DNA of 64,000 nt, from NCBI GenBank assembly GCA_034472185.1, contig JARBAK010000001.1, positions 558,001-622,000 of the forward strand. Direction: 5' to 3'. The stretch is from JARBAK01 sp034472185. Lineage in GTDB: Bacteria > Pseudomonadota > Alphaproteobacteria > Rickettsiales > Midichloriaceae. A program made the position numbers and the translations under genes. Below the pieces are notes generated by a model, which was not told the origin of the DNA, ran no database searches, and saw nothing but the letters and a program-made list of their open reading frames with translations. Shown in pieces: positions 43,316 to 52,197 of this stretch (its first letter is position 1; every line of letters begins with the position of its first letter).

Positions 43316-44356
43316 GTGAGGTTTGTGTTAAACAGAATAAAGGCATTGTGTGCAGAGTACGTTAATTTTCACTCGTTGAGTGTGCTATGGCATGATTTCA
43401 TTTCTGAGTATAAACACACAATATGTAAATTAAGAGGCTTACCGCAAACGAATTTAGAGTTGGTGCGATTCCATTTTGCTAGAGGTTATCTGAATGATGT
43501 ATTGTTTAGATGCTTCTTGCTTAGAACTTTTGCCCCTACTTTCTATGATGTGCGTTATTATATAGGTCGTTGCTATTTTGAAAAGTTGAATTGGTCGAAA
43601 GCAGCGCACTTTTTTCGTCAATATTTGGAAGTTGGAGGAGAGTTTAGAGAAGAAGCCGAGTATTGTCTTGCTGTTATAGATGGGAAGATTGATACAATTA
43701 GAGCTATTCCTTTAGGGGTTGTGGCGCATAATTTTGATGAAATAGCAGATGAATACAATGCAAAGTTTTTATATAAACAAGATGGGCAGCAAGTTGCACT
43801 CTTCCAAAAAATCTGCGATATTAGGGCTGATGTAAAGCCCTTTGGGAATAGTGTTTTGGATCTTGGATGTGGCACCGGATATATGGGGCAACTTCTCAAG
43901 GAGCAAAAGGTTGCAGAGCGTATAACCGGTGTGGATATTTCAGGAAGAATGTTACGATTCGCCAAAGAATTACAAATAAATGGCAGACCTGTATATGATA
44001 TGACAGTACACCAGGATATGCTTACTTATCTTGGCAAAATTGGGCTAGAATATAGCAAGTATGATATTATTATTGCTTCCAATCTTATCACATATTGCAC
44101 TGCAGTTCATGAATTATTCATTAAAGCCAGAGCTATATTGGCTGATTATGGTATAATTGCATTGCTTTTTAAGAAGAGTACAATAGAGGGCGAGTTCCAT
44201 TTCTCTGATAAATTAGAACAGTTTTCCTATATGCCGGCTTCTCTTATAGAGAGGGCACGTGCCTGTAATTTGACATTGTTAGATGAAGCAGAAGTGAAAT
44301 ATGCTAATGGAGATGATGGATATATTACTATTTTCTCTAAAGATAGAGAAATATAG
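43316..44356 (+). CDS. Class I SAM-dependent methyltransferase with TPR-like N-terminus
   Basis: A 346-residue protein. Residues ~45-125 look like one or two TPR-type helix pairs (FHFARGYLNDVLFRCFLL, YYIGRCYFEKLNWSKAAHFF). The C-terminal domain has SAM motif I LDLGCGTGYMG, an acidic strand end GVDISGRML and YDIIIASNLI. This layout (TPR plus methyltransferase) resembles predicted 'contractile/Nodal-like' methyltransferases in alphaproteobacteria; the substrate is unknown. Start GTG 43316 or GTG 43325. Confidence 0.75.
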   Translation: MRFVLNRIKALCAEYVNFHSLSVLWHDFISEYKHTICKLRGLPQTNLELVRFHFARGYLNDVLFRCFLLRTFAPTFYDVRYYIGRCYFEKLNWSKAAHFFRQYLEVGGEFREEAEYCLAVIDGKIDTIRAIPLGVVAHNFDEIADEYNAKFLYKQDGQQVALFQKICDIRADVKPFGNSVLDLGCGTGYMGQLLKEQKVAERITGVDISGRMLRFAKELQINGRPVYDMTVHQDMLTYLGKIGLEYSKYDIIIASNLITYCTAVHELFIKARAILADYGIIALLFKKSTIEGEFHFSDKLEQFSYMPASLIERARACNLTLLDEAEVKYANGDDGYITIFSKDREI

Positions 44357-44497
44357 GGAGATCTGCTCTCGATAATATTAGAAGTTATAGTACATTTGTG
44401 AAGTACTTCTGCGCTATACAGTAAGTTATTTCTGTTGGTGTTCTTTGTTTTCTGAGGTTATATATTCTGCTTGTAATGTATTGTTTATAGGACTGCT

Positions 44498-45928
44498 ATG
44501 AAAACTTTGATCAATAAATTTAAAAATTTAGCGGATTGGGAAGCTATCAAAAAGTTCTTTCACGACCTTAAATCTTTCTTATTCGCGGAAAGTATAGAAG
44601 GCGCTGAATACAGTATTAAAGAACTAATCCAGCTAGAAAATCAAGTAAGATCTCCTATAATATTTGGGTTCATTTCCATGGGCGTAGCTCTTGGCTTCTT
44701 TGTTGTTTGGGGGGGGTTAGCTCCTTTGGATAGTGCAGCGATTGCTGGAGGGTCGATTATGTTGAGCCAGGACAGAAAGATCATTCAACATTCTGGAGGG
44801 GGGATAGTTGATAAAATCTTAGTGAAAGAAGGGGAATTTGTTAATGAAGGGCAAGAATTAATGGTGCTTAATGCTTCTGAAGCTCGTGCTCATGTATACA
44901 TCACTTTATCGGCGCTGCGTATGAATTTTGTGGTTGAGAAGCGCCTTATTGCCGAAATTTATGATCTGCACACTGTAGATTTTAATGATCCCTTACTAGA
45001 TCCGGATAGTCTTGAGGTGCAGGCGCTTATTAAGAATCAGACAGCTCTTTTTGAAACTAGACGTCAAAGTCTCCAGGGAGCTATTGGTGTATTAAATCAG
45101 CAGCTTCAGCAGGAATTAGAGATGATCGGCGGGCAGGAGGTACAGTTGAAGTCTAAGGATGCGCAGTTAGTGCTTGCGAAGGATCAATTAGCGGCAGTTA
45201 AAGCGCTTTTAGATAAAGGATTAACGACTAAAAGTAGTTTACGAGATGCGCAAAATCGAGTTGAAGCTTTTAATGGAGAGATAGGCGCCTATAGGGCTGA
45301 TGTTGCAGGACGTAAGCAAAAAATAGAAGAAATAAAATTAAAGATAGCGGATGTACGGAATAGATATCAAGTAGAGATAGCAGAGCAATATAGAGATATT
45401 CATGCGAAAGTTTTAGAGTTAGAAGAGCGCCATACTGCTGCGAAGGAAGTGTTAGATAGAACTATAATAAGGGCCCCTAAATCAGGTATTATTACAGGAT
45501 TGAAAGTTCATACAATTGGCGCTGTGATTGGCTCCGGACAGCCAATTATGGATATTATTCCACAGGATGATGACTTAATCGTGGAAGCTATGATCGATCC
45601 TAAGGATATCGACAGTGTGAGGGTGGGTAATGAGGTTAAAGTTCAACTTGGAGCCTATAAGCAAAAATTGGTGCCTCGAATCTCGGGAGAAGTAATCTAT
45701 GTGTCTGCAGATAAAATACTGCAGCAGCTTCCTGATGGCAGGCAAATGGGCTCTTATATGGCTAAAATTAAATTAGATCAAGCCGCATTAAATAGGTTGA
45801 ATACAGACATACAGCTGCAACCCGGTATGCCTGCAACAGTGTTTATTGTAAAAGGAACGCGTACATTTTTACAATATCTAATGAGTCCGATCATAGATAG
45901 TTTTCATAGAGCTTTTAAAGAAGTATAA
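44498..45928 (+). CDS. HlyD-family periplasmic adaptor of a type I secretion system
   Basis: The membrane-fusion protein that links an inner-membrane ABC exporter to a TolC channel. 476 residues: cytoplasmic start, one membrane helix near residues 50-72 (IIFGFISMGVALGFFVVWGG), a lipoyl half (GGSIMLSQDRKIIQHSGGGI...VKEGEFVNEGQ), a long coiled coil (~residues 125-310), the second lipoyl half (IIRAPKSGIITGLKVHTIGA) and a C-terminal beta-barrel, all matching the PrtE/HlyD class. No ABC exporter gene is adjacent; a TolC-like gene lies 3 kb away at 49003-50442. Confidence 0.9.
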   Translation: MKTLINKFKNLADWEAIKKFFHDLKSFLFAESIEGAEYSIKELIQLENQVRSPIIFGFISMGVALGFFVVWGGLAPLDSAAIAGGSIMLSQDRKIIQHSGGGIVDKILVKEGEFVNEGQELMVLNASEARAHVYITLSALRMNFVVEKRLIAEIYDLHTVDFNDPLLDPDSLEVQALIKNQTALFETRRQSLQGAIGVLNQQLQQELEMIGGQEVQLKSKDAQLVLAKDQLAAVKALLDKGLTTKSSLRDAQNRVEAFNGEIGAYRADVAGRKQKIEEIKLKIADVRNRYQVEIAEQYRDIHAKVLELEERHTAAKEVLDRTIIRAPKSGIITGLKVHTIGAVIGSGQPIMDIIPQDDDLIVEAMIDPKDIDSVRVGNEVKVQLGAYKQKLVPRISGEVIYVSADKILQQLPDGRQMGSYMAKIKLDQAALNRLNTDIQLQPGMPATVFIVKGTRTFLQYLMSPIIDSFHRAFKEV

Positions 45929-45937
45929 TATTATAGT

Positions 45938-45981
45938 GTGAGGTACTATGTACTTGTTTGATTACATGGTCCCTCGCATAT
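45938..45981 (+). terminator. Probable terminator after the HlyD-type gene
   Basis: A 15-base arm (45938-45952) pairs imperfectly with 45963-45977 (GTGAGG with CCTCGC, TATGTA with TACATG-type pairing), followed by ATATTTT. The next 240 bases before the following gene hold nothing recognisable. Confidence 0.5.
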
Positions 45982-46222
45982 TTTCATCTCGTGATTGTTT
46001 CTACTTGCGCAATAACATCTTTTATTACATCCTATAAGTTAGTGAGATCAAGTCGGGGGATAGGAGGAAGTTAGTTTTTCATTTGTGATATAGCATACTC
46101 ATTTAAGGATGAGAGGGGGCTAGGTATGTTAGTGCTTGTGCCTCGAGATTGAGCTGAAATCACGAGCGAAAAAGTTAGTACTCTTTTAATCGAAAAGTTA
46201 AACATACATGTGGAGGTAGGAG

Positions 46223-47896
46223 ATGCAGAATAAGGATAGTAAAATTGCAGGCAATTTTGATCTGAGAGGACAGGATTATTATAAGAGGTTAGGTTTAGAT
46301 CAAAAAACGCTGGCAGGCAAGAGTCAATCGGAGATTGTTCAGTTAGTCGCGACTGCTTATGCTGGCCGACTAACCGTTTTGACGGGAAGCGTTCCCAGCA
46401 GTATCAAAAATACAATCAAAACTCAAAATATTAAGCAGAGCGCAGTTGATCCTCTTGAGCAGGCCGTGAATGCTGAAAGATTAGCGCATGTTATCCTTGA
46501 ACGGACTTCTAACGCATTAAAGCGTCCTCAATTTAATGCTTTGCAAAATGCTTATCTGTCTCTAGTCGATGAAAGCAAGAGAGTTGAATATGATAAGGCT
46601 CTTGCGTTACATGATGGTAATCATATAGAGGCCAAGAGGGCTATGGCAGCTGAAGCATCCAGGGTGCCACCACCAGAAATGCAGCAAGAAAGAGACGCCC
46701 TTCTTAATACCTTATTAGGGGGTCAACAGAAAACTAAGGATCAACAAAAGCAGATAGACGCATATACAAAGAAGTATGCAAAATATGAAAAGAATTTAAC
46801 TCTAGGGACAGTTGCTAAGGATATAGTATCTTTGGCTTCCAGTAAGGAAGGCGAAAAGATGCTACGAAATGCTATGATAGCTCGTCTTAATGGCGCTAAG
46901 GCTCCTAAATTTGATATGGACGCTCTAGCAAAAGGTATGCCTTTAGCTTCTTTGTCTAAACTAATAGAATTAGGGAATAAGAGTGTAGCGGAAGCACAGA
47001 AGGAGACAGGAAAGCGTATGGTCTTTACAGCAGTGAAAGAAAAGTTAGCAATCTTTTTAGATTGTATTTGTCAATCTATATTAAAAGTTTTCGGGAAAAG
47101 TAGAGAAGAACGTGTGCAGAGAGTTGTTAATGCATTGATGAGCCATAAGATCGAGCAAAATCAGGAAGTAGAACAGACAAAAGATGGTAAAGCGTTCGGT
47201 AAATGGGCTGAGAAGTTCGCCAAAAATGTTCAAGAAGTTGGTACTCACGTAGCAAAGTCTAATACTCAGCGGGATATGTTAGAATTGGAACAGATATTAG
47301 GGATGCATGATAATAATACAAAGAGTTTGAACGCTAGATGGACGAATGCCCAGGATAGTGGAAGCCTTACAAAAACTGCAAAACAAAAGATCGAAACGTT
47401 GGACAAAGAAATCACTGAATTGAAGGACCCGCTAAAGGGTGTTACAGACGCTATTGCAGCAGTAGATAAAGCAGTAGCGGAACCAGCTAAGGACAAAAAT
47501 CAGGAGAAGAGCGAGCAGAGTTATGCTGCAGTAACAGAAGCTGCTAAAACATACGTTAGTGCTTTTGTTAAAGTAGATAAGAATTTAACGGATGTAGCAA
47601 AGATTGAGGAGATAATGAAAGTTTTCCCATCAAAGGGCGCGAATATAGATAAGTTAACAGAAGCATTAAAGGATTATAAGGAAAATAAAGGTGAGAAGGG
47701 ACAGACCTTGCAAACCGCTGTGAAAGAAGCTTTCGAAAAAGACGGAGTAATAGTAAATGCAGGCAATATTGATGTGTTTAAGCAGCATGTTGAAAATGCT
47801 TCAAAAGATTTACAAAAAGCAGAGGGTATGAAAACAAGGATAACGGAGTTAACGGGAAATCTTAAGCAGCACCAGGGTAATGGAATGCAGCTCTGA
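46223..47896 (+). CDS. Effector-like protein with a degenerate J domain
   Basis: A 557-residue hydrophilic protein, about a fifth Lys+Glu, with GGAGG upstream of the ATG. Residues ~12-135 resemble a J domain: DYYKRLGL at helix I, EIVQLVATAY at helix II, and FNALQNAYLSLVDESKRVEYDKAL at helix III (short pieces of the ...AY..L.D..KR..YD pattern). The HPD tripeptide is missing and the loop is expanded, so DnaK activation is unlikely. Residues ~272-306 (DCICQSILKVFGKSREE) are shared with the neighbour at 48166. The C-terminal half is coiled-coil-prone. Placement between HlyD- and TolC-type genes suggests, but does not prove, a secreted protein. Confidence 0.65.
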   Translation: MQNKDSKIAGNFDLRGQDYYKRLGLDQKTLAGKSQSEIVQLVATAYAGRLTVLTGSVPSSIKNTIKTQNIKQSAVDPLEQAVNAERLAHVILERTSNALKRPQFNALQNAYLSLVDESKRVEYDKALALHDGNHIEAKRAMAAEASRVPPPEMQQERDALLNTLLGGQQKTKDQQKQIDAYTKKYAKYEKNLTLGTVAKDIVSLASSKEGEKMLRNAMIARLNGAKAPKFDMDALAKGMPLASLSKLIELGNKSVAEAQKETGKRMVFTAVKEKLAIFLDCICQSILKVFGKSREERVQRVVNALMSHKIEQNQEVEQTKDGKAFGKWAEKFAKNVQEVGTHVAKSNTQRDMLELEQILGMHDNNTKSLNARWTNAQDSGSLTKTAKQKIETLDKEITELKDPLKGVTDAIAAVDKAVAEPAKDKNQEKSEQSYAAVTEAAKTYVSAFVKVDKNLTDVAKIEEIMKVFPSKGANIDKLTEALKDYKENKGEKGQTLQTAVKEAFEKDGVIVNAGNIDVFKQHVENASKDLQKAEGMKTRITELTGNLKQHQGNGMQL

Positions 47897-47920
47897 TGAA
47901 CAGAGATGAATGATTTAAAA

Positions 47921-47949
47921 CTAGGGAGAGACATTATATCTCTCCCTAG
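47921..47949. repeat. Perfect 11-bp inverted repeat
   Basis: CTAGGGAGAGA (47921-47931) and TCTCTCCCTAG (47939-47949) with a 7-base loop, just downstream of the 557-residue gene. No T run follows on the plus strand, while on the minus strand it is followed by TTTT. It may stabilise the mRNA 3' end or end transcription. Confidence 0.7.
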
Positions 47950-48116
47950 ATAATTACGTAAAGAGATATGTCGATATTAGGGGAGATAGCAAGAAGCATG
48001 ATAAATACTACAAAAGTATTGCAGGTAACATTGCACAAACTGCTGCAAATATAACTGGCTTTGGAGGCTCTTCTAATACGCCTCAACATCCTGCTGTAGA
48101 GTCTGATGTAAAATAA
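47925..48116 (+). pseudogene. Possible coding relic without a start codon
   Basis: A 63-codon open stretch with protein-like composition (for example KYYKSIAGNIAQTAANITGF) ends at TAA 48114-48116. It has no ATG, GTG or TTG in frame and begins inside the inverted repeat. It lies in a different frame from the downstream 48166 gene and may be the decayed front part of it, or chance. Confidence 0.3.
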
Positions 48117-48165
48117 GGAAACTGTACTAGTACCAGATAATAAACAGCAAGCAGAGACAACAGCG

Positions 48166-48837
48166 ATGCAGCAGACGGCATTCGAACCTGCCTCGCGAAA
48201 TAATAATATTGAACAACAAAACACAGAGGAGACTATGCAACAGAATTCAGAAAACCAAAAAGAGCAATTCCACGATGCATATGAATCAAAGGTAGAACTT
48301 GAGGGGGCACTCATTGCAGAGTGGCAACAGATAGATGCTTTATCGTATGAGGACAGAGCGCAAAAGAAAAGCGATATTGAGACAAAGATACAGGAATTTT
48401 CAGAAACGCATGAAACAGATAAAAAGGATGTCAGTGATAAGTTACTTGCTTTGATGAATGATCCAAAATGCAAGGAGGAATTTAGGAAGCAATTGGATGC
48501 TCATTTAAAGTCTGAAAATACTTCAGATAGTAAAAATATGATGGAGAACCTTTCTCTACATGCTTTGTATAAATTAGATGAGATAGCTCAAGAAGACGTA
48601 GCAGTGAAAAAAATGTCTCTTAAGGATCGATTAAGTCATGTCGTGGACTGTGTTTGGCAGACTATATTGAAGGTTTTCGGCAAAGATAGAGAGAAATCTA
48701 CTAAAGATCTATTGGCACAGTTGACCAAAGAGCCAGAGATAATTACAGTAACGGAACAAGAAGAGCACCTTAAAACTGTAAAAGAACATCTTATATCATG
48801 GACTCAAAAAGTAACGGAGCAAAAGAACGCTAACTAA
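48166..48837 (+). CDS. Effector-like paralogue sharing the DCxxQxILKVFGK motif
   Basis: A 223-residue acidic, Gln/Glu/Lys-rich protein with no signal peptide. AGGAG just before ATG 48235 makes a 200-residue form from that start equally plausible. Residues ~150-186 (VVDCVWQTILKVFGKDREKS) match residues ~275-300 of the upstream 557-residue protein, and the underlying DNA is also clearly similar, so the two genes share a common origin by duplication. No J-domain-like part is present here. Function unknown; candidate secreted protein by location. Confidence 0.6.
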   Translation: MQQTAFEPASRNNNIEQQNTEETMQQNSENQKEQFHDAYESKVELEGALIAEWQQIDALSYEDRAQKKSDIETKIQEFSETHETDKKDVSDKLLALMNDPKCKEEFRKQLDAHLKSENTSDSKNMMENLSLHALYKLDEIAQEDVAVKKMSLKDRLSHVVDCVWQTILKVFGKDREKSTKDLLAQLTKEPEIITVTEQEEHLKTVKEHLISWTQKVTEQKNAN

Positions 48838-49002
48838 TCGTTGCAAAAATAGCGTTGTAGGAGGGGAGTTAGCTTTGATAAAAGATTGGAGCTACTCTTC
48901 TTTCTCGATCTCTCCTTTAATATTTTAAGCTTTGCCGCAGGTTGCACACAATGACTTGGTAGCTCTTCTTCCTTTACAAGCTAGGGGATTGCGTAGACTC
49001 TT

Positions 49003-50442
49003 TTAATTAGAGGTGCTATGGATATGTGCTTTCTCCATCGTTTTTTCGCTCTTTTCTCTAATGATATTCTTTGTTTTAGTAGTCGAAGTATTGAGCTTAT
49101 TCTTTAGTGTCATAGATGCGAAATCTAAGTTCTTTAACGTATTATTTTCTTTAAGAATTGTGAAAGTTGCTTTTATGGTTTCTGCTTCTACCTCTAAACT
49201 CCGACTCTGTGTCATAAGTAGATCAGAGCGAGCGCGCAGTAATTCAAAAGCACTCTTTGTTCCTGCGTTGAACTCCTCTTCTAAAGAATCCACTACAGTC
49301 TGTCTGTAGTACAGCTCTTTGGTAGTAGAATCGTTCAATGATTTCCTGATTATATGTTGATTCCAGGCATTAATGAAGATAGCTAACGCTCTAGCATTTA
49401 CATCATCTAAAACATGTTGGCTTTCTCGAAGTTTATTAGTCGTTTTTTTAATAGACAGCATATCCAATCCACGGTTGAAGATTGGTATATATAGAGAGGC
49501 AGCATACGTTGTCCCTCTTAAAGAATTCGGATTGTTACCTACGCTGTGCCTAGCTTCAAAAGTAATCGAGGGCAGAAATGCAGCAGCGGCAGCACTTTTT
49601 TCGTAAGTTGCTGCCGTGACTTTTCTTTGAGCTACTTGTATTTCTGTATTCGCTATCTTAGCCTCTGACAGAAAGTCCTGTTTAGTTTGTGGGAGGATTA
49701 ATGCTTTTATGTTGATAGGCTCCAACGAAGAGGTAGGTACTTCTCCTGTATAATATGTTAGAGATGCCTCTGCGTTTTGTATGCTTGTCGCTGCTGTTTC
49801 TTTAGAACTAATTGCCCTTGCTAGTTCTGCGTCGATAAACGCTAAATTCGTATTTGTATTTTCTCCGAGTTCAACTCCTGCAGCTGCTTTTTCACGTAAA
49901 TTTAACAGCGTGTTTTCGTTTTCTATTGCGAAATCATACATGCGATGTGCAATTATTACTTGTTCATAGCTTTGAATCGTATTCAATACTAGAATATTGC
50001 GTTGTGTCTCAAAATCTGCTTCAGCAGCGCGCAGAATCTCTATACGGGATTTAACGATTGCGGTAGTTTTTCCAAAAGCGAAAAGTTCCCAGTCAACAGC
50101 GGTACTGCGAGAATGATAATCTGGTGTGTTTATAGGTATCCATTGAGCTGCCGCAGTACTCTTACTATAAGCTTCTGCATCGTTCCCCAATTGTGTGGAA
50201 GAGATTTGTGATGTAACCCTTGGCAAGAATCCTGCATATGCTTCTCTTTTTTCTAGTTTTGCTGTTTCAAGGCGTTTTTGAGCTGCTTTTAAACCCGCAT
50301 TGTGGGCTAATGCACTCGTGATTGCGTCGTTTAATGTATAGGATTCACTTTTTTGTGGTGCTATAGCGCATAGCAATAACGAAAACACAACTATTGTAGT
50401 CGCGTTAATTGCTAAAATCTTTTTTTGTATAACTGAAGGCAT
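49003..50442 (-). CDS. TolC-family outer membrane channel protein
   Basis: A 479-residue outer membrane efflux protein. Signal peptide at residues ~1-34. Two homologous OEP repeats are visible: 'SYTLNDAITSALAHNAGLKAA' opens the first, and a second begins around QKVTAATYEKSAAAAAFLPS; helices rich in Ala/Glu and the segment YAASLYIPIFNRG are typical of TolC. The C-terminal extension of ~60 residues is basic. It is convergent with the effector-like pair and probably works with the HlyD-type adaptor at 44498. Confidence 0.9.
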   Translation of the reverse strand: MPSVIQKKILAINATTIVVFSLLLCAIAPQKSESYTLNDAITSALAHNAGLKAAQKRLETAKLEKREAYAGFLPRVTSQISSTQLGNDAEAYSKSTAAAQWIPINTPDYHSRSTAVDWELFAFGKTTAIVKSRIEILRAAEADFETQRNILVLNTIQSYEQVIIAHRMYDFAIENENTLLNLREKAAAGVELGENTNTNLAFIDAELARAISSKETAATSIQNAEASLTYYTGEVPTSSLEPINIKALILPQTKQDFLSEAKIANTEIQVAQRKVTAATYEKSAAAAAFLPSITFEARHSVGNNPNSLRGTTYAASLYIPIFNRGLDMLSIKKTTNKLRESQHVLDDVNARALAIFINAWNQHIIRKSLNDSTTKELYYRQTVVDSLEEEFNAGTKSAFELLRARSDLLMTQSRSLEVEAETIKATFTILKENNTLKNLDFASMTLKNKLNTSTTKTKNIIREKSEKTMEKAHIHSTSN

Positions 50443-50607
50443 GCAATGTGGGTTCTAATGTGGGATGGCTCAAACAGAGGATGAATTCTTGCACTCACGA
50501 TGCAAATTCCCCCTCTTCGAGGTTATAACGGCATTAATGACACATGTTCTACCTCTTTTCCTAATGATATACAATGTTTTTCTATAAAGCGTTGATAGAG
50601 TCAGGTA

Positions 50608-50636
50608 TTGACTGCATACTTAAGTTTCTATATAAG
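50608..50636 (+). promoter_or_regulatory. Strong sigma-70-type promoter of the rpmF-plsX-fabH operon
   Basis: TTGACT (50608-50613), 17 bases, TATAAG (50631-50636), located about 100 bases before rpmF in the gap divergent from the TolC-type gene. Confidence 0.7.
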
Positions 50637-50734
50637 AAACTGCTAGTGCGTATGGCAATGTGTAAAGTAATTCATATTTTATAGTGTGCTGTTGCGTATT
50701 TCAGTTTTGATAAGAGTCGGTTCAGGATAGGAGC

Positions 50735-50920
50735 ATGGCAGTACCTAAAAAGAGAACTTCCAAGTTGAAGCGCAATCAAAGGCGTTCCCATGATGCTTTG
50801 CAAAGGGTAAATATTGTTTTCGATAAAACAACAGGTGAGCCGAAGCTTCCACATCATGTTTCTTTGGTTGATGGCTATTATAATGGAGTTGTTGTAATGA
50901 AAAAAAAGCCGAAAGATTAA
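50735..50920 (+). CDS. rpmF: 50S ribosomal protein L32
   Basis: A 61-residue protein starting MAVPKKRTSKLKRNQRRSHD, a signature of L32; the HHVSLVDGYYNG end matches alphaproteobacterial L32. AGGA precedes ATG. First gene of the conserved rpmF-plsX-fabH cluster. Confidence 0.97.
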   Translation: MAVPKKRTSKLKRNQRRSHDALQRVNIVFDKTTGEPKLPHHVSLVDGYYNGVVVMKKKPKD

Positions 50921-50930
50921 TAGTTCGGCT
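50907..50930 (+). repeat. Inverted repeat spanning the rpmF stop codon
   Basis: AGCCGAA (50907-50913) and TTCGGCT (50924-50930) form a 7-bp stem with a 10-base loop that contains the stop. It could be an attenuator or mRNA-processing hairpin between rpmF and plsX. Confidence 0.45.
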
Positions 50931-51045
50931 GTTGAGCTTTTCATGTAACGGAGGGTATTTTTTTTATTCACTGTCCGTTTATGATTTAAATCTATATTGT
51001 GTGCAATAGGTGAAGAAGCTTTATACTAGCGCGGTAGGTGGTATT

Positions 51046-52197
51046 ATGTCTTATAAAAGTTCTATACGAAGAGCTGCCCTGCGATTAGAGAAAAAAGGGG
51101 GCGTACAGTATCCAGATATTACCATAAGTATAGACGCTATGGGCGGAGAGTATGCACCTTATGCAGTAGTACATGCTATAAGTATTATATGCACTAAATA
51201 CCATGGTGTGCGGTTTCTTATTTTTGGAGATAACGAAGACAGAGTACTTGGTTTAATCCGGAAGTTTAAGTTGCCGGAAAACAGGTATGAGATATTCACT
51301 ACTTGCGAAGTGATCTTAGATGAAGATAGCCCTATTAATGCTTTACGCAGCAGTAAAGATTCTAGTATGCGACGGGCAGTGGAGGCTGTTAAAGCAAACT
51401 TAGCGCATGCGTGTGTTTCTTGTGGCAATACAGGCGCGCTAATGGTGATCGCGAAAACTGTTTTAGGAGGACTCAGCCACATAAAAAGGCCTGCTATAAT
51501 AGGGTTCTTCCCGACTTTAAAGGGAAAGGCCATAATGTTGGATATGGGAGCGAATACTGATTGTAACGAAGTTCTACTATTTCAGTTCGCACTTATGGGA
51601 AATTGTTTCGCTAGAGCGGTCTTAGGGAAAAAGCAGCCTTCGATAGGATTGCTAAATGTGGGTGTTGAGCAGATTAAGGGCAGAGAAATAGAGAAAAAAA
51701 CCTTCGACATGCTGGTTGAGTCGGGGTTAAATTTTGTAGGATATATCGAGGGACATGATATTACTCAAGGTAAAGTTGATGTTGTAGTGACTGACGGATT
51801 CTCGGGAAATTTGGTATTAAAGGCTTCTGAAGGAGCGGCTAATATGTGTCTAGAGCTTATACGAGCAGCTTGTACTAAGGATTTGCGCTCTAAGATAGGA
51901 GCCTTATTACTTAAACGCTCTTTTAAAGAAGGTTTTAAGATTATGGATCCTACTGTTAATAATGGCGCTATGTTTATAGGAGTGAATGGTATAGTAGTTA
52001 AAAGTCATGGCCGCTCTGATGCTTTAGGTATTTCTAGGGCTATAGAGGTAGCCATAAATTTAGCCAAAGACAAGATAAATGAAAAAATTTCGCACGAATT
52101 GCAAGTATTGGAAGAGCAAGGTGTAGGATTAAATTTGGTGGATAAAGTGAAGTACACCTCAGCTAAAATTTTAGGATTTGGAAATAAGCATGGGTGA
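51046..52197 (+). CDS. plsX: Phosphate acyltransferase PlsX
   Basis: Converts acyl-ACP to acyl-phosphate in phospholipid synthesis. The core begins SIDAMGGEYAP (family IDAMGGD), with SSMRRAVEAVK, 'SCGNTGALMVIAKTVLG', RPAIIGFFPT, MLDMGANTDC and 'VVTDGFSGNLVLKASEG'. I choose ATG 51046 with GGTGG upstream; the earlier GTG at 51010 would add 12 residues. The N-terminal ~30 residues before SIDAMGG are an extension over most PlsX. It overlaps fabH by 8 bases. Confidence 0.94.
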   Translation: MSYKSSIRRAALRLEKKGGVQYPDITISIDAMGGEYAPYAVVHAISIICTKYHGVRFLIFGDNEDRVLGLIRKFKLPENRYEIFTTCEVILDEDSPINALRSSKDSSMRRAVEAVKANLAHACVSCGNTGALMVIAKTVLGGLSHIKRPAIIGFFPTLKGKAIMLDMGANTDCNEVLLFQFALMGNCFARAVLGKKQPSIGLLNVGVEQIKGREIEKKTFDMLVESGLNFVGYIEGHDITQGKVDVVVTDGFSGNLVLKASEGAANMCLELIRAACTKDLRSKIGALLLKRSFKEGFKIMDPTVNNGAMFIGVNGIVVKSHGRSDALGISRAIEVAINLAKDKINEKISHELQVLEEQGVGLNLVDKVKYTSAKILGFGNKHG

